A model generated the notes under the pieces. That model had not been told where the DNA came from. It saw only the letters and a program-made list of their open reading frames with translations, and did not search any database. The position numbers and the translations under genes are program-made. From Botrytis cinerea B05.10 (taxonomy: Eukaryota > Ascomycota > Leotiomycetes > Helotiales > Sclerotiniaceae), in the NCBI RefSeq assembly GCF_000143535.2, contig NC_037314.1, positions 806,001 to 870,000 of the forward strand: DNA of 64,000 nt, in the 5' to 3' direction. This document shows positions 1-11,391 of the stretch, one piece after another (positions within the stretch are counted from its first letter, which is position 1; the number at the start of each line of letters is the position of its first letter).

Positions 1-1425
1 CCTTGGAAGCAATTTTAGCTGAGTTGACCTCATCCAAAAATGAATAGCTATCGGTTAACCTTATCATACACGCAGCTTAATGCCTAAGTTGGCATCCCCA
101 TCCCTTAACCAGCTACAAACCCTAAAGTCATTGAGCCTGAACCCTACTAGTAAACGAACCTTATGACAGCGGAGTCCGACTTTCGGGTTTCATTTTGATC
201 CCGATTCAAAAAGGACCACCGTGGCATTGGTATCACAATCTACCGCCGATGTTACACAAACAATACAATCAAATGAACTCGGGCATTCCATGAAGCTTGA
301 ACCATGTGGTTGTTAAGATTTGGGTTTGACTGGAGTTTTCCCACTCCTTGAATTTTACAATTCGCCCTGCACTGTACTGTACCAGAAACCAAACTCTGAT
401 CACAGACACGACCGAGTACAGACACGTCAGACACTCAAAGGGATGGCAAAAAGAGGAGTTCCACTTCTCTGGTCCTATTATCAATAGGAAAGGGAACTTT
501 CCTAACAATGCCTTTGCAGCACATGAAACAGAGCCAATAATTACCATATTTCTTGAAAAGCTCAGAGATGAGCCGTTGATCTGGCGAAGACGCGTCTGTC
601 AAAACCCCTCCAGAAATGAACCACCGACTCGCACTCAGTACCAATATTTTGCATGCAATACGAGGGATCGGTGTGGGGATCATAGTCAATTACACGGCAG
701 AGACCTTCAACAAGATTAACGAAGGATAACCTGCGCTCGACTACCGCGCTAGGTGGAGCGACAAAACCTGATTGCCGCCATCTTAATATAAAATTTCTTC
801 GGAGATTAGAATGTGGCAATTCTCTCAAGGAATGACATGTCATCGAGAAGCACCTGCCTGAAAATCTGATGATGTTGTTCTAGCCCTTAGACGCTTCGGT
901 TTTAGGCGCTGAGTATGCAGGCAGAATTGAACACATGAGCAACCTCGTGGGGAATAGTCGCGCTCTATCGAGAAGAGACGACGAGACAACAATACAATAC
1001 GGAATTCGGAGAGTAGCACGAAATCCGAAGGATCAATAGGATTGATCGATGCTATCATCTTTACACTGTAAAGCCTCGCCACATCTCTAGAGTAAGTAAA
1101 TCATTGTCTCCACAGTTGTTGCACAGAGTTGAAAATGGCAAAATAGTTCTTGAATTTGGTATTTGAGATTTGGAAGTTAGAACTCTGTCATCTTCTCTCA
1201 GTTTGATCAATGCCACGGTCCTTTTCTTATGTCCATGGATAATATCAGCTCAACCGGGTTGGATAGAATGAGAATTGTACGATATTCTTGAGGTTATTCC
1301 AATATTGATGTTAATGATCTTGGCTGGCGTCCTGTTTGCTACTGTTGCTATTTTTGCACACAAAGCACCTTGTAGGTATACTGGCCGCCAGTCCGTGGTG
1401 AATCAATTCAGTAATCACTAGAAGA

Positions 1426-1560
1426 TATAAAAAGAAACTTTCTTCAAACCAAACTACAAACTACATCAACGTTCAGCTCCGATAACAATACGCTCCAACC
1501 CACCAAAGGCCAATGGCCACGCAATACAAGGATCCCGAGTCAGTAACTAATTTGTAACTT
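1426..1560 (+). promoter_or_regulatory. Candidate TATA promoter and short ATG frame
   Basis: A TATA-like stretch (TATAAAAA, 1426-1433) is followed about 85 nt later by an ATG at 1513 in good context (CCAATGG), after an A/C-rich leader typical of fungal 5' ends. The frame reads MATQYKDPES and then runs into a possible donor (GTAACT or GTCAGT). I could not find a downstream exon that extends it far, so this may be the 5' end of a decayed or very small gene, or chance. Confidence 0.25.
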
Positions 1561-3475
1561 TTTCATAGGGTTACACCATATCCACCACGCAATATTCATT
1601 TCTGTCTCACACAGCCTTGCATTTAATATCTTGGCATCCAGCTGTGTGGTAAAATAATACTTGTCTACATACGTACTCGGTAAGGGTTCAGCCCCACAGC
1701 CCCCTTTTGTTACTTGATTATGATTCGGGACTTTTCCTCACTCAAATCATCTTGCTTGTTTGCCCCTCTTCCTTCGTGATCTCCTGCACCCCGCAGAACT
1801 AACCATTTTGTAATGGCGATGACCTTGTCTCGTCACTGCATGCAGTCTGTACATTACACACATAGATATATGCGAGTAGACACATGACTACTGTAAGACA
1901 AGAATCCAGCAATGTCTTCTTATCTAAACTCTAATTAGACACCAAAAGTCTAATTGTAGTCGCCGACGTAATTGTATCAAGAAAAGCATTTCTGGGATTC
2001 AAACTTCCAAGCATCATTATCGCAGTCTAGATTGATGCGATCGCCGTATCATGCGTTACTTTTGTATAATTGTTGATCCGTTCGCCTCGTTTCCTTCCTC
2101 ATAAGGTTCAATCCTTCCGCGCGCTTCCAAAGATCTAGACTCGAGAAAAGCACCAAAAATGAACTTCAACCTCAACTCTCTATCCGTATCTGCAGTACTC
2201 GAACGCTTCATTTCATCCAGCCGCGATCGCCGAGTCCGTTCCATTTGTGTCTTGAATTCATAGCGTTTCTACCTACACTTTTCCAGCATTTCCTCATTTT
2301 CCAAAATATTGTCAACCGTGGACTTGGGACTACCCCTTGTTCTTGATACGCTTAACTCCCCGGATCTCGTATCACATCTATTGACACTATATATCACAGT
2401 CACAATCCTTCCATCTTCTCTCAGCCCAACCCGACCGGTTTCCTCGAGCGTTCTCGTCGCGTCCGCTCATGTCCACCCGTGCAATGCGGAAGGAACTCTA
2501 TTTCCTCCCGCTTTCTCTCACGTCAGCAGTAGACTCGGGCCTGGCTTCTTATCAGTGATATCTCTCGGGACAATCTACCCGGGCACGCCGAGTTTGCAAT
2601 GATCTGATTGACACCCAAAAGAGGTCAAAGCATTTTCACGGAAGAGAATGTACCGACATCTCAATTTGGGCCAGGTTTTCAATCTTATGTCTTCAGCTTT
2701 TAATAGTAAATTCTCCTTCCTGGCACCAGCACTGGTTGCACATCATAATGAATCGGGGGGTTATTATTGTGAGGCTTTGAATTGGCGTTTGTGGTGCAGA
2801 TCATGCATGATCAATTGTCTTGGATGCGGTCGAAGCTCTCAAGCAGGTACTGAAGATGTTAGAATAAACTGATATCTATCATCTGCAAATAGGAAGCCTC
2901 GAGTTTCTTTTGAGAAATTCTTCAAATCCTATTTATTAGCTTCCATACTGTCAGTATTGACATCTTGTGTGGTTGTAGTACTTCTCCATGGGTATTTGAA
3001 TTGGGAGTTTGGCACTGTCGTATGATGCGACAGCTGATCTAGAACCTTACTCATGCTCAACATGTTCTTCAACCGCATGACGCCATTGGATCCCAAAAGA
3101 ATTGACTGCAAGTCAGTAGAGGACTTAAACCCTTTATCATGGGGATCAAAGAGTACCCCAATTTGAATGAGACTCCCATTCAACGATGGACAAAAGATAA
3201 ATCTCACGAACACATATTTTTCTTATCTTGAATCATGAACTCCACAATCTCTGATCAGAGCTCGTGTACTTGTCTATTCTGCCTTTGAATTCATATTCAG
3301 CACTGCTCAAAACAGTTAGAAGATCTAATCTAATCTGCGCCTCTTACGTATTCATTTTAAGTCGAGGCTTACAACGAGCCAAAAGTAAGGCGTACCAAAA
3401 CTCTTTTTTCTTGTAATACTCACATTCAAACAGATAAATTGTCTAATCGGGCATACTGCATCTGGATGCAAGTAC

Positions 3476-3530
3476 AGTCCAAGCATAGTCCAAGTAAAGT
3501 CCAAGCATAGTCCAAATATAGTCCAAGTAT
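3476..3530. repeat. 11-nt minisatellite, 5 copies
   Basis: Five head-to-tail copies of an 11-nt unit (consensus AGTCCAAGYAT). The copies differ almost only at the C/T and G/A positions of the last four bases (AAGCAT, AAGTAA, AAGCAT, AAATAT, AAGTAT), a transition-biased pattern. No gene is attached. Confidence 0.8.
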
Positions 3531-3696
3531 ACATCATAAGTTCCTGAAGAAGCGAGCAAGGCTCGGCTACTTCTCAACTCCCCTTTCCTTCACCCAACAC
3601 CAATTACAACTTCAAAAATCAACCACAAAACAACCACTCATTATTTTGCCGCCATTCAAAGATCAAAACGATCATGAGCAAAATAATAAAGCAAAA

Positions 3697-3810
3697 TGCG
3701 TTCGCCGGGAATCGAACCCGGGGCCCATCGAGGTTGTTTCAACGCTAGCTCTCAAGTGAGAAGAAGAATATTGATGGCAACGATGGATTTTACCACTAAA
3801 CCACAAACGC
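3697..3810 (-). tRNA. tRNA-Gly (GCC) with intron
   Basis: Read on the minus strand, the 5' end GCGTTTG pairs with CGAACGC at the 3' end, followed by discriminator A (3697). The D arm carries GGTTTAGTGGTA. The anticodon stem CATCG/CGATG encloses loop TTGCCAT, giving anticodon GCC (glycine). The T arm CCGGG-TTCGATT-CCCGG is intact. The anticodon loop is interrupted one base after the anticodon, the canonical tRNA intron position, by about 43 nt (3732-3774), so the gene is 114 nt and the mature tRNA 71 nt before CCA. No CCA is encoded, as expected in a nuclear gene. Confidence 0.93.
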
Positions 3811-6293
3811 TTGTAGATGAGTATTTATTGGTGTATGTGAGTCAGAGTTTTAAATATATGTCTAGGGTTGAATCTGGAATTGGGGCAAGAGGGTCTAAGG
3901 AAAGAAGAAATTTTCCGGAAAGTGGGGCGGGGAGAGGGGAGAGGGTCCTCTTCACATCATATCCATAATTTTATCAAGCTTGCATTTACCGGTACGAGTT
4001 ACAACATGGGAGAAGCCGGTGTTATCAACTGTCTATATTCAAATATGCATACAATGTTTTTTCAATGCTCTGTTAGTATTGTCAACCCTAAACTCGGATG
4101 TGAGTAAACAATCAAGTGATTTCCCGAGGCCGAAAAGAGCAACAGAAGTCAAGGGATCGACGGCATTAGTGAGGTACATTCAATGCCGTCAAGGTTCGCT
4201 ATTGAGGAACTATTCAGAAGCCACATAAGCTCGGCGATCATTCAGTATTGAGACCGAATGCGGTTCTGTAATTTGTGACTATTTACTCTCTCAGCTGTGC
4301 CACAACGTTCGCGGGCTTGCACTATCTACTTAACTACCTACTCTCACCCCAATACAAAAATCAATAGTCTGGGCACGCTCTGCTACAAGTCAACGTCTCT
4401 TTAGGTGTTGACGTACCGGGGGTCAAAATTCTTCTAGCTGCAAAGGTCTCACTACCCCAATCAACGTTTGACACGATGCCATTCTTGCTTGGTGTTCCAA
4501 AGTCGCGGGTTCAATATCTCCAATGACAGTGCCAACATGGAAAGGTATAGCTCTTGAGTGTTCGAGGGAAAGAGGGCTTGTCAGTGCAAGCGGATCAGAG
4601 TGGGGCCATTCTTGTAAATTGACTAGTGTTGACTGACTGAGCGGGCGACGAGCAATTGTGAATAGTTTGACTTTAAAAAACTATGAGCAGATGACCTTTA
4701 TGGCCTCGATGGTGTGATACTGTTGATTGTTGGCGTAATCCATCAAGTTTCGTATGTGAATGGATCTATTTCTGATATACATTGAGTGGATGACTCGGGT
4801 TCTCTTGAACTAGTGCTGCTGTCAGACAGTAGAGCGTTGAGCGTGCAGATGTGAAGTAGTTTTCTATGTCTTCTATTAAACATTTATCTCAGACGACCCT
4901 TCATTACAGGTGTCTTCAGGAACTTTGCGAGTCCAGTAGTCTGGTACATATTTACAAGCTCGTCTAAAACCTACAATTCATTACTACAATGCAGTCCTAC
5001 ATTTTGAAGAAAGAGGCATTGAGATATTTTGTGAAAGGCTTCAAAGAATATCAACTCCCGCCACTCACGGATAAAGACCATGTTCATCTAAAGCTTTAGG
5101 TAAAATCAAATATCGAAAGGGGAAACTCGAAATGCCCCGCAGCACTTCATTATTTCATTGAATCACATGTTCTCAAACAAGAACACCTCAAATTCCTGAT
5201 CTATGGGTTCCACGATAGTGTGAGCTCCGACATATGATCATAGAAAGAAGAGAAGATATTGGATCTTTAAACGAGACTCGGTCAACCCCTTGGAATCTGA
5301 AAAATATATCTGGAATTTGTTATCAAACCTCAGTATGCATAGGCACTCTCTTATTAGGCTGGAGACTAAGGGCAGTTTGGCAAAAAAAAAAAAGAAAAAA
5401 AAAAAAAAAAAACAATCCACCATATAATATCAAGATGGCTACGGATTATACCCGGGAGGATTGCGAGAGAACGTTAAGGGAGAAGAGAGGTCGACCTTCA
5501 CTACGATGCCAGCTGGGTGGCGGTCATACATTAATTACTAACTCATAGAATGGAGTCGGGTATACTTACTAATCGTCGCCGAAAGTAAAAATATTACAGA
5601 CTATACGTGTTGGAAATTACAGGACTTAATCATATGCGCATTAGAGGGCACGCAGAGCATGGGTTCATAGAAGAATCCTACTGCCTTATCCAATTAGACA
5701 TTTATAGAAATTAATCGCTGGACAATTTCTGTTAACGAGCTTGAGTGAAGTCACATTTTGAATATCCATTAGTAGTATCCAGCTACCACCAGTTAGTACA
5801 TACCAGCACCCCCAACATTGAACTTGCATCAATACAGGAATATATTCTGCCGGATCTGTAGTTCTTCACAATGGACATCGAGAGCAACACTGCTCGCTCA
5901 GCGACCTTGAAGCTAATCAAGTCAATGGAGGGTTACTTGTACGACTGTTTAGAACTTGATTTTACTACCACTGTCTGTGTAGTTTTGAGAGCAGGGTTTA
6001 ATAGCACATGTAATCTATTATTTAAATACAGTCCATGGCTCGCTATAGATGATCTCATCTATTTACCAACGAGACAATTCGGTACAGATTGACCTCCAAT
6101 GTTCCAGTCTGCTTGTAGTGACATAGTAATTTACGCCGCGTTATCCAACGAGCCATTCTATGCTGAAGCTGCTAAATAGAACTACATGCTTCGGTGGAGA
6201 TTTGACATATCAGAGTCCGGCTAATAACAATTACCTGTAGCACAATATCAAGATACATAGACTTAGTTTCGATCCGCAAACAAAAGTTTTCTC

Positions 6294-6553
6294 GCTATAT
6301 AAATATCCATTGCATCAACCCCCCTCCCCGCAAAGAATAAACCCCACAACCATCCATCTCGGTCAAAAAATGGAAACCACCAAGCTACATCCAGTCCACG
6401 ACATGTAAGCTCACCACTTCATACTTCAAATCCCTTCCAAAGCCATTACGTAGCGAGTACGAGCGTGAAAGCCTAGCTGTATATCTCACGCCGTCGAAAT
6501 CAGCGGGATACTAATACACTCTATGTTCACCATCCATTCATCTTTCCACAAAG
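6294..6553 (+). promoter_or_regulatory. Orphan promoter, start codon and first intron-like signals
   Basis: CTATATAAATAT at 6294-6305 looks like a TATA box. A C-rich leader and the context TCAAAAAATGG put a start codon at 6370. The frame METTKLHPVHDM reaches a good donor (GTAAGC, 6405). A perfect TACTAATAC branch sequence lies at 6509-6517, with the first AG at 6552-6553. Splicing there gives only a few more codons before a stop. A later AG (about 6620) would give a basic stretch of about 50 residues. It may be a short-peptide gene, a gene with a decayed body, or an untranslated first exon of something I cannot see. Confidence 0.3.
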
Positions 6554-7020
6554 CGTAAGAACTTAATCCATATTTCCAGAAAGCAGTAGCAACCCAGCAC
6601 AAACAAGTGTAAAAAAGAATCACGACCACATTTCGCGAAGCTCGCAACGAACAAGAAAGCTGCGTGGAGCCGAACCTCTGGCCTTAAGAAAAAGGGAGTT
6701 CGAAATTTTCCGACGCCACTGCAATGCAATGAGCCATCTCAGTTCCAAGGACTGTGAGCCAGCCATCTCTCTCTCAGAGATCTTCCATCGCAAAAAAATC
6801 AAATAAGAAATAACAACCCAAACCAGTGACACCACTCTCTATCCATATCCACCATACCTACATCCCCACGCCATTCCATTCCATTCCAAGCAAGCAAGCA
6901 AGCAAGCACCAAACCGCAAACCACAGACCACAAACCCATCCACCCACCCATTAACAACCTCCACCAATACAGCAAAGAAAATCAAGCGATAAGATGCCTC
7001 GCGCCAGCCAGCCAGGCAGT

Positions 7021-7080
7021 CAAGTCAAGTCAAGTCAAGTCAAGTCAAGTCAAGTCAAGTCAAGTCAAGTCAAGTCAAGT
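7021..7080. repeat. (CAAGT)12 microsatellite
   Basis: Twelve perfect copies of the pentamer CAAGT fill this 60-nt block. It lies about 470 bp beyond the 3' end of the calponin-homology gene. Perfect repeats of this length are prone to slippage and could serve as a length-polymorphic marker. Confidence 0.95.
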
Positions 7081-7545
7081 CCCCCTCTCTTCCATTTCGT
7101 TTTCGTAGAAGATTAGCTCTATTGATATCTACCCAAGTACCTAGACAGGCAGTAAGAAAGTTGAAGAACACTGACACAAATCCATCATCTCATATCAGTG
7201 AAGCTAGGTAATGATCAGTGCTCCTTTTACCAGGATATATTGATAAATCTTATGTTTTATTATGTGTTATTAGACTATTCTTCCCCTCCGCAATAAGGTA
7301 TTACTATTGGCATTGAATCAACTAGAAAACCATTACACTCTATGCCACCCAATCCAGGCTCAAACGACCGCGCTCAACCAGGTACAGATCCTCCATATAT
7401 CAATCCCAAAACGCGCAACATACCCGCCCATTCATCTACTGCAAGAGTTGCACAATGACTTGATCCCCCACTCACACTTAACAATACCAAAAATCGAACT
7501 CTACATCCCCAGCTGATAAATAAAGATGCATCTCACATCTCGTAT

Positions 7546-9632
7546 CTATTGTCCTCCGTGTACTGGTGGTCTCGGCCCCACAATTTGTCGTCTACCAGCT
7601 CCAATACCTTGAGCTCCCTTGTTTTGTCCATCGCCACCGGTATAGCCCGTCCATTGATTAACATCCCACTTCCCTCCAATACCTCCTCCAATACCATCGA
7701 TTCCATCGCCCCCTGGAACTTTATTCTTGAGTTCCTTCTGACTCTCTTCCCATTCTTGTTGTCGTTGTCTTTCCATCTCCATTTCCTTTTCCAAAAGAGA
7801 TTTGGAAGCCCATCCGCCAGCTTTGGTTTTAGTTTGTGATTCAATACGGCGACGATCTTCTGCATCGCGTTCGGCATTGCTAGAAAACGTTCCTATTTCA
7901 TTCGAATAGGTTGTGGTTGGTCTCGGTGGGGTTGGTGGAGGGTTGGAGGAAAGGAAACGGTCGGTGCGGTTCGGAGCCTTATAGGTTGGAGATGTATAGT
8001 TTGCTGGATCGGGTAGAGGTCTTGCTTCACCGGTGCGTTGAGGCTTAATGGGATTTGCCGTTGGTTCTGGCAATGGACGAGGAGGTTTAACTGGCGGTGC
8101 TGCCTCTTCACTAGTAGTATGTGAGCTCCATTGTTTACGAAGGTAGTCTCGTTCATCTTGCCTCCATGTTTCATCAGTATCCTTTCGTGATGGTAAACGA
8201 GGGCGACTACGAGATCTTGGACGAGCTTTTGATGACTCCTCCTTAAGTCGCAATGTTAAATCATGATCTTGGATGGCTTCTCGGTCGCCAGTCTTATGTT
8301 TTGAAACCCTTTCTGCTTGATATCGACGCTCTCGATCACGAGCTTCTGCTAGTTCGTGTTCCAACTGTCTAATTCTGTCGGCCTCGCTAGAATCAGTTCT
8401 CTGGCTCTTTTGGTTCAAACCATTCTCAGCTTGATATTGACTGAGGAATTGTCCCTGTAATCGGGTGTCGCTGGTGCCCCTTAATCTCTTTCGCTCATCT
8501 GCAGCTCTACTCTCTGCTTCAGACTCATCTTGCTTTCTACGATCTTCCTCTGCTTTCCATCTGCGCTCTTGTTCATCCCATTCTCGTTTTTCGTTCAATG
8601 TTTTTTGTCGCAACTTTTCGGTTTCTTCGGCAAATTTTCTTTCTTCTTCCACACGAGCCCTTTCCTCTTCGGCCACAACTCTTCGTCGCTCCTCTTCTTC
8701 GGCTTCAAGCTTCAATCGTTTATCTTCTGCTTCTTTTTCCTTTCGCTTCTTCTCTTTTTCGGCGAGACTCGGAACGGTCGGACCAGCGTTTGTAATTTGT
8801 CTTCTACCACCAAATGAAACTCCCATATTACCTTGGCTCGCACCTCCCATATATCCATATTGCGCAATGTTCCAGGCTGGAGACGTGGCACTCTCGTCGG
8901 ATTTCTTACTCCAGCTGCTGACAGAATTAGGTGATGTTGGCGCACCAAATCTGCTAGGACTTCTCCTACCACTATCCGAACCACCAGTTCTCGAAGCCGT
9001 CAAAGTTGCAGGCTTGTGACTTGATGATGGAGCGCCAGCGGCTGAAGCTACCCTTCCTCGGTTGCTGTACCCAGTTCCAAGATATTGTCCAGTAACCTGC
9101 GGGCTCACAACACCGCCACGAGATTTGGCGCCGATAGGGTTAGGAAATTTCGAAGGTTCCACTCGGTTTGCAGCTCTGCTAAATGCAGCGATACCTTGAA
9201 GTACTTGCGCGGGGTCCTTTCCATCGTAGAGGTCGACCGTGAGAAATCTATCGTGCGCAGGTAGACTTAACGGTGGCTTTTCGCATGCGCTGAGAAACAA
9301 AGCGATGTTCTCTCGTTGTATAAAAGGCATCGTTGCTTTAGGTTTAAATCCACGTACTTTCATAGGATCGATCATCGCTGCAAGTCTGTGGAGTGTCAGG
9401 ACACTGTGGGCTGTTATGTGATAAGGAGAGAAGCTTACTTGCAAAGTGCTACGCCATCTTTCAGTGCAGCCAGTATGTTATACGTGCCAAATCGTACATC
9501 GTCTCCAACATCAGGTAAAGTCTCTCCCAGAGATTCTTCGATGAAATTCCTGACTTCGTTCACAGCAGCTGGTGTAACTCGATCACCCCGCTTGCTATTG
9601 ACATCATTGTCGAGATTTGTTACCGAAGCCAT
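7546..9632 (-). CDS. Calponin-homology domain protein (Scp1/transgelin type)
   Basis: Two exons (9439-9632 and 7546-9385) with a 53-nt intron (donor GTAAGC, acceptor CACAG) give 677 residues. Residues about 4-135 match the single CH domain of yeast Scp1/transgelin: the start VTNLDNDV, the LKDGVALCKLA core across the splice site, and PFIQRENIALFL. A calponin-like actin-binding repeat follows at about 241-263 (YGYMGGASQGNMG then GRRQI). A long Glu/Arg/Lys-rich coiled coil spans about 270-450, then proline-rich segments, then a second repeat-like end (WTGYTGGDGQNKGAQG then GRRQIVG). Scp1 is about 200 residues, so this form has a large C-terminal extension. The likely role is actin-filament bundling at cortical patches. 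The start at 9632 (ATCATGG) is chosen; an in-frame ATG at 9638 is possible. Confidence 0.88.
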
Positions 9633-11391
9633 GATCATCGGCGTGTGTGTCAAGCAGTAGTTGGTTTCTGTTTTGTTATTAGAAAGAGGATGCGACTCCT
9701 TTTTGTTATGAAATCAAATCGCAATCTCAAATCTACAAGCACAATCCAAATTCATAAGCTGTATTTGCATGACGGGAAATCATAAAAGGTGGCCGGCGCT
9801 AAGGACGGGGCAAGGCTGATCCTGGAATGTGGTAGAAGCAAATAAATCACATGAAAAATATGTTGGACAGGAGAACTTTGAGAGGGTGTAAATTGCTATT
9901 GACTTTGCCTATGTGTGGTATCAATGATGATGATGGTGATATTGAGTTTCTCAGAGGGAATGATGTTATATGAATCAATGCAATGCACTGTACAATGATG
10001 TACCGACTCGGGAGGCATGTGCATATGGAAAGTGGGTTTTCGCAGGACATCACATGTTTTGTCTGTGCACGTGACCTCTCCTCACGCAAGGCACGATCGA
10101 AGTGGTGTTGTGTTATGACATAAGGACTCCATCCAGACAGTCAAAGTCAGCGATGCTCTTGCGACGATCAGCATCCAAAAGACTTTTCGATGTCGAGATC
10201 CACATGCAAATCCTCCTTTTGGACATTTGGAAAGTGATCCAAAGCTAAAAAAAGATCAGATGATTCATAAGGTTGCAGTCTTGGGAGGGTTATCTTGCAC
10301 GGCGGGTAACAGAGAGTAGGATGCGATGGACACAACGGATGAATAAGCCAGGCTCACATGGCTTGAGCATTTTTGTCTGAACCTTGGAATGGCTTTGAGT
10401 TGAGAGGGATGGCTGAGAGTCTTGAGCGCCTGGAATATCAGGCCGCACCCATTTTCGTGCCTTTCCACTTCCGCTTGGTGCCGTCCGACGAGCTGGCCGA
10501 AGTGAGGAAGGGAGAGAAGAGTGATTGGGCGAGAATCGTGCCATTGGTCAGCCTGGCTAAATGACTTTACCCGCACACGACCGATCTTCCGTGGCCAGCA
10601 TCCTGGCTGTTCCCCCCAATGTCTCTGAGGCGATCTCTTTATCTCGGCCAATGAACGCTCGCCCAGATGCTAGTCTTGCCAGAACTCAGCAACACCTCTG
10701 ACTACCACTTCACAGACCCCCGGTGAGCCAATAGGCACGCGCACACAGACCCGCCACGCAAAGACCCGCCCGGTAAGGCCAAACCAGAGGCAAGTCGTCT
10801 TTTACGTCTTTTACGTCTTTTACGTCTTTTCAGATGGAGGACTAGGCGGAAGACTCTAACCTCCATCTGCTCTAGTCTCAAAAATCGTTGTCGCGCAAAC
10901 GCAAGCTTCACTGTGACAACCCAATTGGAGCTTCCCGAAAATAGTACCCCAAGTTTCTGCCCTTTCTTCCTTCCCTTCCTATTCTTACATGTTAATAAAG
11001 GTTAAAGATGCCGTCCTTGCTCTCGCAGCTTTCTTTTCTTTTCCCTTCTGTCCCTTCTATCCTTTCCTGTCTCCCACTCCAAACAAAATAAAATAAGTAT
11101 TCCCATCCCTCTTCATCACCTCGTAACTTTTTACTCTCCCTCTTCCTCTTCCTCTTCCTCTTCCTCTTTCTTCATCAATACTTTTACTTCCCCATCACAA
11201 CTCAATACATACTTCATCCTTTCCATCTCCCAACGCCAATACACTTCCATCTACCATCTCCCATCCATCCAATCAGATCAATCAATTGATAAAATAGTCA
11301 CCCAGAGGCGCGCCTTTTTCTGGCCACCCATCCATCAAACATTTTACTTAAACTCTTTTTATCCATCATCATCATCATCATCATCATCATT
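9633..11391. other. Divergent promoter region
   Basis: This region separates the minus-strand CH gene from the plus-strand gene at 11392. It contains a 9-nt repeat (CGTCTTTTA, four copies, 10796-10830), a CTTCCT repeat (about 11137-11170), pyrimidine-rich leader sequence and an ATC triplet run (about 11365-11390) directly before the start codon. I see no protein gene; minus-strand frames at 10265-10651 have no recognisable feature. Confidence 0.65.

Larger units (their letters stand above)
1..3696. other. Gene-poor region, no supported gene
   Basis: No open frame here shows a recognisable domain, and splice-aware reading gave no extended coding chain. The only organised pieces are a TATA-like promoter with a short ATG-initiated frame near 1426-1560 and an 11-nt tandem repeat at 3476-3530, both listed separately. 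Open frames such as the ones at 348-719 and 2309-2602 lack family resemblance and are probably chance. Confidence 0.6.
3811..7545. other. Long non-coding stretch
   Basis: No supported protein gene. It holds an A-rich tract (about 5381-5414), a candidate promoter/leader at 6294-6407 and a perfect pentanucleotide array at 7021-7080. A 73-codon frame from an ATG at 5871 in a reasonable context has no recognisable feature and is not called. Confidence 0.6.

Noticed and set aside
348..719. 123-codon plus-strand frame
   Set aside because: No ATG-based gene context, no domain, overlaps several frames on the other strand, no splice partner found.
2309..2602. 97-codon plus-strand frame
   Set aside because: Starts at a non-ATG codon, Ser/Leu/Pro composition without motif; probably chance.
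7021..7080. CRISPR-like or satellite array
   Set aside because: Pure pentamer without spacers in a eukaryotic genome; a simple microsatellite.
8465..9019. Plus-strand 184-codon frame with Ser/Phe/Leu-rich sequence
   Set aside because: Exact antisense of the Glu/Arg coiled-coil coding region of the CH-domain gene; its composition is the shadow of that coding sequence.
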